The translations under genes and the position numbers were made by a program. Shown piece by piece: positions 57,301-64,000 of a DNA stretch of 64,000 nucleotides. The DNA is from Leclercia adecarboxylata (lineage in GTDB: Bacteria > Pseudomonadota > Gammaproteobacteria > Enterobacterales > Enterobacteriaceae). The stretch is taken from the NCBI RefSeq assembly GCF_006874705.1, contig NZ_CP035382.1, positions 62,001-126,000 of the forward strand. Direction: 5' to 3'. The notes beneath the pieces were generated by a model, which had not been told where the DNA came from, did no database searches, and worked only from the letters and a program-made list of their open reading frames with translations. Every line of letters begins with the position of its first letter. The stretch's first letter is position 1.

Positions 57301-58086
57301 ATGCTGCAAATCACCAGCGATCAATGGCTTGAGTGGCTCGGCCTCTACTTCTGGCCCCTGCTGCGCATTCTGGCCCTGATCTCCACCGCGCCGATCTTCA
57401 GTGAACGGGCGATCCCCAAGCGGGTAAAAATCGGCCTTGGCATTCTTATTACCATCATCGTTGCCCCGAGCCTGCCGCCGGTGAACGTGCCGATTTTTTC
57501 GGCCCCGGCGCTGTGGGTTGGGCTGCAGCAGATCCTGATTGGCGTGGCCATCGGCTTTACCATGCAGTTTGCCTTTGCCGCCGTGCGTACTGCCGGAGAG
57601 CTGATCGGTTTGCAGATGGGCCTGTCGTTCGCCACCTTCTTCGACCCGGGCAGCAGGCTTAACATGCCGATCATCGCCCGTATTATCGACCTGCTGGCAA
57701 TGCTGCTGTTTCTGGCCTTTGATGGTCATCTGTGGCTGATTTCGATACTGGTGGACACATTCCATAGCCTGCCGATTGGCGGCGAGCCGGTGAACAGCAA
57801 CGCCTTTATGGCCCTGACCCGCGCGGCCGGAATGATCTTCCTCAATGGCCTGATGCTGGCGCTACCTGTTATCACCCTGCTACTGACCGTCAACCTCGCG
57901 TTGGGTTTACTGAACCGTATGGCTCCCCAGCTCTCGGTGTTTGTTATTGGTTTCCCGATCACCCTGACTGTCGGTCTTTTGCTTATTTCCCTGCTAATGC
58001 CCCTTATTGCACCTTTCTGCGAACGCTTATTCAGTGAGGTATTTAATCTGCTGAGCAATATCCTGAGCGAACTGTCGACAAAGTAA
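57301..58086 (+). CDS. fliR: Flagellar export-gate protein FliR
   Basis: A 261-residue membrane protein with six helices completing the export gate. Marks: [23 protein letters not shown]-type motif [18 protein letters not shown] and [17 protein letters not shown]. Last gene of fliLMNOPQR. About 290 bp of rcsA control DNA follows. Confidence 0.97.
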   Translation: MLQITSDQWLEWLGLYFWPLLRILALISTAPIFSERAIPKRVKIGLGILITIIVAPSLPPVNVPIFSAPALWVGLQQILIGVAIGFTMQFAFAAVRTAGELIGLQMGLSFATFFDPGSRLNMPIIARIIDLLAMLLFLAFDGHLWLISILVDTFHSLPIGGEPVNSNAFMALTRAAGMIFLNGLMLALPVITLLLTVNLALGLLNRMAPQLSVFVIGFPITLTVGLLLISLLMPLIAPFCERLFSEVFNLLSNILSELSTK

Positions 58087-58113
58087 TAACCCCTGTGTTT
58101 TATATTGTCTCTT

Positions 58114-58127
58114 TGAGGATATTCCTA
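58114..58127. promoter_or_regulatory. RcsAB box upstream of rcsA
   Basis: TGAGGATATTCCTA fits the RcsAB consensus TAAGAATATTCCTA at 12 of 14 positions. It lies about 255 bp before the rcsA start, as for the autoregulatory box of E. coli and Klebsiella rcsA. Confidence 0.75.
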
Positions 58128-58379
58128 AAATAAGAATTGAGAAACATCTGCCAGGATATATCTGGTGCGGCCTGAATGTTTTTACCCACCTCACAATATT
58201 AAACATTTACTTTACTTTAAGATGTTTCCTGGCAAATTATACGTAACTTTACGGGATAGTGAGTTCGCCTGAAAGTCCTTGTAATGCTCACAGGTAATTA
58301 TTTATTCCATCCCGTATGGCTGTTATAGAGCTCTCAGGCCGATGGTAAATTATCGTTATGCATTGAGTGAGGGTATGCC

Positions 58380-59003
58380 ATGTCAACGATCATTATGGAT
58401 TTATGCAGTTACACCCGGCTAGGGTTAACCGGGTATCTGGCCAGCAGAGGGGTAAAGAAAAAAGACATCAACGACGTACATAACGTTGACGAACTTGCCG
58501 CCGCGTGTGAGGCCCTGGCGCCAGGTGTGGTGTTTATTAATGAGGACTGTTTCATTCACGATCCTGCCAACAGTCAGCAAATAAAGCACATCATTAATCA
58601 ACATCCCGGCACGCTGTTTATTGTATTTATGGCAATTGCCAATCTTCATTTCGACGAATATTTACGGGTACGTCAGAATCTTCTGATTAGTTCGAAATCC
58701 ATTAAGCCCGAGTCACTGGATGACCTGGTGGGGGATTATTTAAGCAAAGAGATAAAGAATGTAGCGGAATTTAATTTTCCGACTTTATCATTAAGCCGGA
58801 CTGAATCCAGTATGCTGCGAATGTGGATGGCAGGACAGGGAACCATTCAGATATCCGATCAGATGAATATCAAAGCCAAGACCGTTTCGTCACATAAAGG
58901 AAATATTAAAAGGAAGATAAAAACGCATAATAAGCAAGTGATCTATCATGTCGTCCGTCTGACAGACAATGTGACCAACGGAATCTACGTTAACCTGCGT
59001 TAA
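58380..59003 (+). CDS. rcsA: Capsule-synthesis transcriptional activator RcsA
   Basis: A 207-residue LuxR-type auxiliary regulator that pairs with phosphorylated RcsB to switch on colanic acid genes and repress flhDC. The N-terminal domain lacks a phospho-acceptor pattern. The C-terminal helix-turn-helix reads [15 protein letters not shown]...[18 protein letters not shown]. Normally limited by Lon and silenced by H-NS, with relief by the DsrA RNA, whose gene lies 650 bp away. Own terminator follows. Confidence 0.96.
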   Translation: MSTIIMDLCSYTRLGLTGYLASRGVKKKDINDVHNVDELAAACEALAPGVVFINEDCFIHDPANSQQIKHIINQHPGTLFIVFMAIANLHFDEYLRVRQNLLISSKSIKPESLDDLVGDYLSKEIKNVAEFNFPTLSLSRTESSMLRMWMAGQGTIQISDQMNIKAKTVSSHKGNIKRKIKTHNKQVIYHVVRLTDNVTNGIYVNLR

Positions 59004-59030
59004 CCCCCTCCCCTTTTCAATTATTCCCCG

Positions 59031-59056
59031 ATCTCTGGCTATGCCAGAGATTTTTC
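59031..59056 (+). terminator. rcsA terminator
   Basis: Perfect 9-bp stem ATCTCTGGC/GCCAGAGAT with a TAT loop, followed by TTTTT. Confidence 0.88.
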
Positions 59057-59102
59057 CCTGCTGTAAACGGGTCGGGCCAGCCCGCGCTACCCGACACGGG
59101 CC

Positions 59103-59291
59103 TTACTCCTGGCTTTCGACGAAAATGCCGTCAGGGTGGCCAAGCTCGTTAAAGAACCAGATCCCGAGCGGATAATCTTCCAGTGAGACCAGATACATCG
59201 TGCCTTCATTAAACTGCTCAACTGCCAGGACAACACCCGGGCGGCGCGGCCCGCCGTCCGTTTTGACTGTCACCCGATCGTTAACCTTCAT
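59103..59291 (-). CDS. dsrB: Small protein DsrB
   Basis: A 62-residue protein almost identical to E. coli Dsr[21 protein letters not shown] start, [11 protein letters not shown] and DGIFVE end. It has a small SH3-like barrel pattern. In E. coli it is made under sigma-S control; its function is not known. Start 59291 has GAGGAGG. It lies between rcsA and yodD/dsrA as in E. coli. Confidence 0.95.
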   Translation of the reverse strand: MKVNDRVTVKTDGGPRRPGVVLAVEQFNEGTMYLVSLEDYPLGIWFFNELGHPDGIFVESQE

Positions 59292-59419
59292 AGAATCCTC
59301 CTCTGGTTTTGAGCCAGTGTAGAACAAAACGTGAAAACTGGCAGCGTGTTGCCGCGTGATTGGCGCTTTTATCGGCGGTCTATACTAATAACTTCACCCC
59401 GTGAAATGAGGAGTAAGTG

Positions 59420-59647
59420 ATGAAGACCGCAAAAGAGTACAGCGAAACGGCAAAACGCGAAGTGAACGTTGACGTCGATGCCCTGCTCGCCGCGATCAAT
59501 GAAATCAGCGAGAGTGAGGTAAAACGGATCGAGGATGACCCTACCCGCGTGAGAGTGAATGACCGGGATTATCACACCTGGCGCGAGCTGGCTGAGGCCT
59601 TCGAGCTCGATATCCATGATTTTAGCGTGACGGAAGTTAATCGCTGA
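59420..59647 (+). CDS. yodD: Stress-related protein YodD
   Basis: A 75-residue protein matching E. coli YodD (MKTAKEYS-TAKREV, DVDALLAAINEISESEV, ELDIHDFSV). In E. coli its gene is induced by peroxide, acid and cadmium; the mechanism is unknown. Start 59420 has GAGGAG six bases upstream. Its 3' end directly abuts the dsrA terminator in the opposite direction. Confidence 0.93.
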   Translation: MKTAKEYSETAKREVNVDVDALLAAINEISESEVKRIEDDPTRVRVNDRDYHTWRELAEAFELDIHDFSVTEVNR

Positions 59648-59651
59648 GGCG

Positions 59652-59741
59652 AAAAAAATCCCGGTCATGGGGTGACCGGGATCAAACTTGCTTATGCAAG
59701 AAGCACTTGTAAATTCGTTACACCAGGAAATCTGATGTCGT
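59652..59741 (-). ncRNA. dsrA: Regulatory small RNA DsrA
   Basis: The minus strand carries ACATCAGATTTCCTGGTGTA followed by ACGAATTT, the rpoS/hns-pairing 5' region identical to E. coli DsrA, then the stem AAGTGCTTCTTGCATAAGCA and a terminator ATCCCGGTC-ACCCCAT-GACCGGGAT plus seven T residues. Length about 90 nt. DsrA with Hfq opens rpoS mRNA and represses hns, which in turn relieves rcsA. The single-stranded A/U run before the second stem is shorter than in E. coli (AATTTACAAG here, AATTTTTTAAG there). Confidence 0.95.
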
Positions 59742-59747
59742 GATGAC

Positions 59748-59753
59748 ATTATC
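59748..59753 (-). promoter_or_regulatory. dsrA -10 element
   Basis: GATAAT on the minus strand, seven bases upstream of the inferred dsrA start. A TTGTCT near 59769-59774 is a poorly spaced -35 (15 bp). The E. coli promoter is temperature-responsive, mainly through its -10 region. Confidence 0.65.
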
Positions 59754-59944
59754 TGCAAAATTTTTGTAAGACAAGGATATATTTTTCACATTTATAGTTA
59801 CTACACGAAATTAAAGTTTTAGTTATGGTTGCCAACGAGCCTGGGACGCGGCCTGAACGGGATCGGTTCCATAAGAGAAACTTTTCCGCTCTGTTTTTTT
59901 AAGATAAATCTTATCTGCAACCTTCATCTGTTACGGGAGATGCT

Positions 59945-60757
59945 ATGCCTTCACTTGAGGACCCGCTGCTCATCTATAGCGATCTGGATGGCACGCTACT
60001 GGATATTCATACCTATGACTGGCAGCCTGCGGCCGGCTGGCTGGAGAGGTTGCAGGACCATCAAATCCCGATCGTTCTCTGCAGCAGCAAAACGGCGGCT
60101 GAAATGCTGGAGATCCAGAACGATCTCGGGCTGGATGGCCTGCCCTTTATTGCCGAAAACGGCGCGGTGATCCAGCTGGATGTACGCTGGAACGACCATC
60201 CCGACGCCCCCCGGCTGATCAACGGCGTTCCCCATACCGACATCGTCCAGGTAATCAATCAGCTGCGCGACGATGCAGGCTACAGGTTCACTACCTTCGA
60301 TGATGTCGACGATCGGGTGATTAGCGAGTGGACCGGGCTCAGCCGCGAACGCGCGATGCTGGCGCGGCTGCACGAAGCCTCGGTAACGCTGATCTGGCGC
60401 GACAGCGACGAAAAAATGGCGGCCTTTGAGGCGGCGCTGGTAGAACTGGGGCTGAAGTTTGTTCAGGGCGCACGCTTCTGGCACATCCTCGATGCCCGGG
60501 GCGGTAAAGATCAGGCCATCAGCTGGCTCAACGAGCAGTACCTGCAGCGCGACGGCATGCTTCCTACAACCTTAGGCCTGGGTGACGGGCCAAACGATGC
60601 CCCTCTGCTGGACAGCGTGGACCTGGCGGTGGTGGTCAAAGGGATTAACCGCCAGGGCGTACAGCTGAAAAACGACGATCCTGAGCGGGTTTACCATACC
60701 CAACAGCCCGGCCCCGCGGGCTGGCGTGAAGGGCTGGATCACTTCTTCTCGTCCTGA
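59945..60757 (+). CDS. mpgP: Mannosyl-3-phosphoglycerate phosphatase family protein (YedP)
   Basis: A 270-residue HAD-superfamily Cof-type phosphatase. Motif I DLDGTLLD gives the nucleophile and general acid aspartates; motif II is LCSSKT, and motif IV is [12 protein letters not shown]. It matches E. coli YedP throughout. The family hydrolyses mannosyl-3-phosphoglycerate to mannosylglycerate in other organisms, but no synthase is near, so the in vivo substrate is uncertain. Start 59945 follows GGGAG. The 3' end overlaps the convergent dgcQ by 19 bp. Confidence 0.92.
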   Translation: MPSLEDPLLIYSDLDGTLLDIHTYDWQPAAGWLERLQDHQIPIVLCSSKTAAEMLEIQNDLGLDGLPFIAENGAVIQLDVRWNDHPDAPRLINGVPHTDIVQVINQLRDDAGYRFTTFDDVDDRVISEWTGLSRERAMLARLHEASVTLIWRDSDEKMAAFEAALVELGLKFVQGARFWHILDARGGKDQAISWLNEQYLQRDGMLPTTLGLGDGPNDAPLLDSVDLAVVVKGINRQGVQLKNDDPERVYHTQQPGPAGWREGLDHFFSS

Positions 60758-62415
60758 CCAACAACCTGGTTGCGTCCTCGCTGTTTCGCCTGGTAGAGAC
60801 GGGCGTCAGCGATGGACTGCAGCTGCTCAAAGTCATAATTATCGCTTTCACGGGCGCTGCTGACGCCGATCGACACGCTGATGCGCGCCGTCTGGCTCTT
60901 TTTCACCAGGATTTCGCGGTCGTTGATGCGCGCGCGGATCCGCTCTGCAATCCGCATCGCCTCTTCAGGCCCGGCCCCCGGCAGGACGACGCAAAACTCT
61001 TCGCCCCCCACGCGCCCGGCGACGTCCGCCTCCCGTATCGTGCTGGTGATTAACCTGGCCGCATGGGTGAGCACCTTGTCGCCCGCCTGATGACCATATC
61101 TGTCGTTAATGCTTTTAAAATGGTCAAGATCCAACTGCATTACCGAGTAGGGCTGATGCTGCTGTTCGCATCTTTTCGCCAGCGCTTTCGCCCGCTCAAA
61201 CAGCGCGCCGCGGTTATTGATCCGCGTCAGAGGGTCGTGCCATGCCTGCCACTGGAGCGAGTGTTGCAGCCGGTACATGTTGCTGACCATCCGGCGGATC
61301 ACAAACCATGAACCAATCAGCATCGCGGTGAACAGCAGCCACAGCAGCGTCAGGGCAATCGTAATGCTGCCAAAATCGCCGTGCGCCCCTTCCCGTAAGG
61401 TGTGAATGCGCAGCAGAACACCGTCGAAGTGGTCCAGATGCTGCCAGTTAACGTAACGGCTCCCCAGCCGGATCTCTCCTACGGTATCGTTCTCAAGCGT
61501 GCTGGCAATTTGCGCCCGCTCACGCTCGTCAAAATGGTTCACATGACTGGCGACGCTCTCCGAGGTGGCGAGCAGAGTAAAACTGTTGTCGTAGAGCTGG
61601 AACTCCCCTTCGCCGTTATCCCCTACCGCATCCTGGAGCAGTTTCTTAAGCCCCTGGAAGGTAAAATCAATCGCCAGCACGCCGTACCAGTCACGTTGAT
61701 AGTCGACCGGCACGCTGACGTTAACGATTTTTTCATTTATCAGCGTAAGCCAACGCACGCTGCGGGACCGATTATCGCGCTCTGATTGTTGGGTAAACCA
61801 CGGGCTGGTCACCAGCTGATAATAGCGGGTGGGAATGTCGCGTACGGTATCGATTGGATCGGTCGAGACATAAAACCCCGCACGCGAGACATAAACGATG
61901 CGCTTCGCGTGCGCCGCCGGGGCATTAATCCGCAGCAAATAGCCCATTTCAAAGGCAGCGCTCATCTCCTTTTCGAGCCGTTCGTCGTCGCGTATCAGGC
62001 TGGTGGTCTGCTGTACAAACGCATCGGAAATGCCGTTCAGCGGTAAAGTACGCCGCTCGTCGAAGGCCAACTGCCAGAAAGGTTTGTTTCGCAGGTCATT
62101 GAAACGGGAGACCGTGTCGTGCAGCACAGGCGCGGCCAGCGGAGTTTCAAGGGCATCCTGCATGCCGTTACGAAAGAAGAGCAGCTTTTCGACGCTGAAC
62201 TGCAGCTGGCGATCCAGCGAGTTGACCACGTTCTCAAGATGGGTGTGCTGAGTCGCGGCGTAGGCGTCTTCCAGCACCACAGCCTCGCGCCAGGTCAGTA
62301 ACGTGGAGACGATGAGGACAGCAATAAAGCAAATATTTACAACCCGGCCCGGATGAAAACGATGACGTGCCGAAAAAACCTCTTTTCTTACAATATCGTC
62401 GGGCTGCACACACAC
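60739..62415 (-). CDS. dgcQ: Diguanylate cyclase DgcQ (YedQ)
   Basis: A 558-residue membrane-anchored enzyme making cyclic di-GMP. Helix near residues 27-43, a large periplasmic sensor domain, a second helix ([21 protein letters not shown]) near 355-375, then the GGDEF domain with active site GGEEF and an intact inhibitory I-site (READ five residues before GGEEF). In E. coli it stimulates cellulose production and lowers motility. GTG start at 62415 is tentative; another GTG follows two codons later. Confidence 0.94.
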   Translation of the reverse strand: MCVQPDDIVRKEVFSARHRFHPGRVVNICFIAVLIVSTLLTWREAVVLEDAYAATQHTHLENVVNSLDRQLQFSVEKLLFFRNGMQDALETPLAAPVLHDTVSRFNDLRNKPFWQLAFDERRTLPLNGISDAFVQQTTSLIRDDERLEKEMSAAFEMGYLLRINAPAAHAKRIVYVSRAGFYVSTDPIDTVRDIPTRYYQLVTSPWFTQQSERDNRSRSVRWLTLINEKIVNVSVPVDYQRDWYGVLAIDFTFQGLKKLLQDAVGDNGEGEFQLYDNSFTLLATSESVASHVNHFDERERAQIASTLENDTVGEIRLGSRYVNWQHLDHFDGVLLRIHTLREGAHGDFGSITIALTLLWLLFTAMLIGSWFVIRRMVSNMYRLQHSLQWQAWHDPLTRINNRGALFERAKALAKRCEQQHQPYSVMQLDLDHFKSINDRYGHQAGDKVLTHAARLITSTIREADVAGRVGGEEFCVVLPGAGPEEAMRIAERIRARINDREILVKKSQTARISVSIGVSSARESDNYDFEQLQSIADARLYQAKQRGRNQVVGQDEKK

Positions 62416-62487
62416 TCCCTGAAAGCCACCTGCGCCATCCGCATGGGCGGGGACGGCAATGTTACTGCCTGTAAGCGATTATAGCGC

Positions 62488-62514
62488 ACAAAAACGCCCG
62501 GCATTGCCGGGCGT
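62488..62514 (-). terminator. yodC terminator
   Basis: On the minus strand ACGCCCGGCA-ATGCCGGGCGT with TTTTTG after it, ending the yodC transcript before dgcQ. Confidence 0.8.
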
Positions 62515-62522
62515 AGCGTGAC

Positions 62523-62705
62523 TTAAGCCTTGTCCTTTCGCCGGGTGCCGTCACCATGCTGAAGCTCTTCTTCACGAAACGCTTCCTGCTTGATGCCGTA
62601 ACCGTCGTACCAGCGACACTCCACCATTCCGCTTGCATAGCCGGTGACGACCATACGTGGACCGCCGTTTTTTGGCTTAACTTCATCGCTGACCAGAAAG
62701 ACCAT
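62523..62705 (-). CDS. yodC: Small protein YodC (DUF2158)
   Basis: A 60-residue protein matching E. coli YodC (EVKPKNGGPRMVVTGYASGM, CRWYDGYG-K-EAF). DUF2158 proteins are small SH3-like domains of unknown function, similar in style to nearby dsrB. Start 62705 has AAGGAGG, a strong site. Located between dgcQ and yedI as in E. coli. Confidence 0.94.
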   Translation of the reverse strand: MVFLVSDEVKPKNGGPRMVVTGYASGMVECRWYDGYGIKQEAFREEELQHGDGTRRKDKA

Positions 62706-62783
62706 AACCGCCTCCTTTATCAGTGTGAAACTGTATCAATTTAGTCGAGGAATAACAGTTATGCCTGGTATAGCCAGAAGTTA

Positions 62784-63701
62784 TTAATGTGAGCGACCTC
62801 GCATTTTTTCCACGAGTTTCACCACCGCGACCACCACGAGGCCAATAATCAACCCGAGCACCAGATTCAATAAGGTGGGTAAAACAGTTGCAATAACAGC
62901 ACCTTGAGCCTCAGAAAAATGCTCGATGGCATGATGCAGCGGCGCAATGCCATGCACCACAATCCCGCCGCCGACGAGGAACATGGCCAGGGTGCCGATT
63001 ACCGACAGGGACTTCATCAGCCAGGGGGCCACCACCAGCAGGGCTTTACCCGTCATCTTCGCCAGCGCGCTGGTTTTATCACTCAGCCAGTAGCCGACGT
63101 CATCCAGTTTGACGATGATGCCCACCAGGCCGTAGACGCCCAGGGTGACCACAAAGGCGATCCCGGACAGCACCAGCACCTGGTTCAGCAGCGGCGCATC
63201 CGCCACAATCCCCAGGGTAATAGCCACAATTTCCGCCGACAGGATAAAGTCGGTACGGATCGCGCCCTTGATTTTATCCCGCTCAAAGGTGACAGGGTCC
63301 TGTGCGGCCAGCGCTTCCAGACGCTGTTGCCGCGCTTCCGGGCTCTCCTTCCCTTTATTTTTACGCGATTCGAGGGAGTGTAATATTTTCTCTGCCCCTT
63401 CAAAGCAGAGAAATGCCCCGCCAACCATCAGCAGCGGCGTGATGGCCCACGGAATAAAGGCGCTGATCAGCAACGCCAGCGGCACGAGGATCACTTTATT
63501 GAGCAGTGAACCCTTCGCCACGGCCCAGACTACTGGCAGCTCGCGATTGGCGCGCACGCCCGAGACCTGTTGGGCATTGAGAGAGAGATCGTCCCCCAGC
63601 ACGCCCGCGGTTTTCTTGGCCGCCAGTTTTCCCATCAGCGAAATATCGTCCAGCAGCGTGGCAATATCATCCAGCAGTGTTAATAAGCTACTTCCCGCCA
63701 A
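62784..63701 (-). CDS. yedI: DUF808 family inner-membrane protein YedI
   Basis: A 305-residue membrane protein with about seven helices, nearly collinear with E. coli Yed[21 protein letters not shown] start, [30 protein letters not shown]. Function unknown. TTG start at 63701 with AAGGA upstream agrees with the E. coli start. Divergent from yedA. Confidence 0.93.
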   Translation of the reverse strand: MAGSSLLTLLDDIATLLDDISLMGKLAAKKTAGVLGDDLSLNAQQVSGVRANRELPVVWAVAKGSLLNKVILVPLALLISAFIPWAITPLLMVGGAFLCFEGAEKILHSLESRKNKGKESPEARQQRLEALAAQDPVTFERDKIKGAIRTDFILSAEIVAITLGIVADAPLLNQVLVLSGIAFVVTLGVYGLVGIIVKLDDVGYWLSDKTSALAKMTGKALLVVAPWLMKSLSVIGTLAMFLVGGGIVVHGIAPLHHAIEHFSEAQGAVIATVLPTLLNLVLGLIIGLVVVAVVKLVEKMRGRSH

Positions 63702-63879
63702 AATAACGTTCCTTCTTTTTTGTTAATAACCTGAACAGTATGGAGTAAAACCCGGAACCCCGAAACTATCCCGTTTAAGTCAACAAATAATTCACTTATG
63801 TAACACAATTAAAGCGCTCGCCAGCGCGATAGTTTTCACGTTAACTCTATGCGACCGAATTATTTCATTGTGAGGGAGT

Positions 63880-64000
63880 ATGCGTTTCAGGCACGTTTTA
63901 CCATTAGCGGGCGCGCTGTTTGCGCTCTATATCATCTGGGGTTCCACCTATTTCGTGATCCGTATCGGCGTGGAGAGCTGGCCGCCCCTGATGATGGCCG
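63880..64000 (+). CDS. yedA: EamA family transporter YedA, 5' end only
   Basis: The first 40 codons before the window ends. The peptide MRFRHVLPLAGALFALYIIW then GSTYFVIRIGVESWPPLMMA matches E. coli YedA with few changes. YedA is a 10-helix drug/metabolite transporter of the EamA group with unsettled substrate. Start has GAGGGAG. Truncated by the window edge. Confidence 0.92.
   Translation, partial: MRFRHVLPLAGALFALYIIWGSTYFVIRIGVESWPPLMMA

Overview
The window is chromosomal DNA from a motile member of the Enterobacteriaceae. Many proteins match E. coli K-12 almost residue for residue, as far as I can compare from memory, and gene order follows the E. coli araF-to-yedA interval (about 42-44 min): araF, ftnB, yecJ, azuC, yecR, ftnA, yecH, tyrP, yecA, leuZ-cysT-glyW, pgsA, uvrC, uvrY, yecF, sdiA, tcyN-tcyL-dcyD-tcyJ, fliZ-fliA, fliC, fliDST, amyA, yedD, fliE, fliFGHIJK, fliLMNOPQR, rcsA, dsrB, dsrA, yodD, mpgP, dgcQ, yodC, yedI, yedA. 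The accessory content and the short flagellin suggest Enterobacter, Lelliottia, Leclercia or a close relative, not E. coli. The exact genus is an inference.

Layout. 1-9.9 kb: arabinose-binding protein start, a DJ-1/PfpI gene, the two ferritins, a DcuB-like C4-dicarboxylate carrier, the small-protein gene azuC, an inserted pair (DHA2 efflux pump and RpiB-type isomerase), yecR, yecH and tyrP. 9.9-24.6 kb: yecA, then an accessory block ending beside the tRNA-Leu gene. It holds a second Liv-type amino-acid ABC importer, a phosphoethanolamine-transferase-like membrane enzyme whose N-terminus looks frameshifted, a Tat-exported transglutaminase-like protein linked to MerT/MerP-like proteins, and a four-gene sugar-type ABC importer. 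24.7-33.3 kb: three tRNA genes and the conserved pgsA/uvrC/uvrY/sdiA/cystine-uptake block.

33.3-58.1 kb is the flagellar region III. Between fliA and fliC lie two extra genes: a very large methyltransferase/TPR/O-GlcNAc-transferase-like fusion and a hexapeptide acetyltransferase. They are placed where flagellin-modification genes are expected, beside a flagellin with a serine/threonine-rich centre. A third extra gene, an AT-rich membrane acyltransferase, sits between yedD and fliE. 58.4-64 kb: the capsule activator rcsA with an RcsAB box, the sRNA gene dsrA, and the dsrB/yodD/mpgP/dgcQ/yodC/yedI/yedA series.

The strongest candidate for a little-described system is the predicted flagellin glycosylation and acetylation cassette (34.9-40.8 kb). 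The second is the transglutaminase-MerT-MerP operon (17.9-19.7 kb). All assignments are from reading the sequence and from memory of the families; no database search was run.
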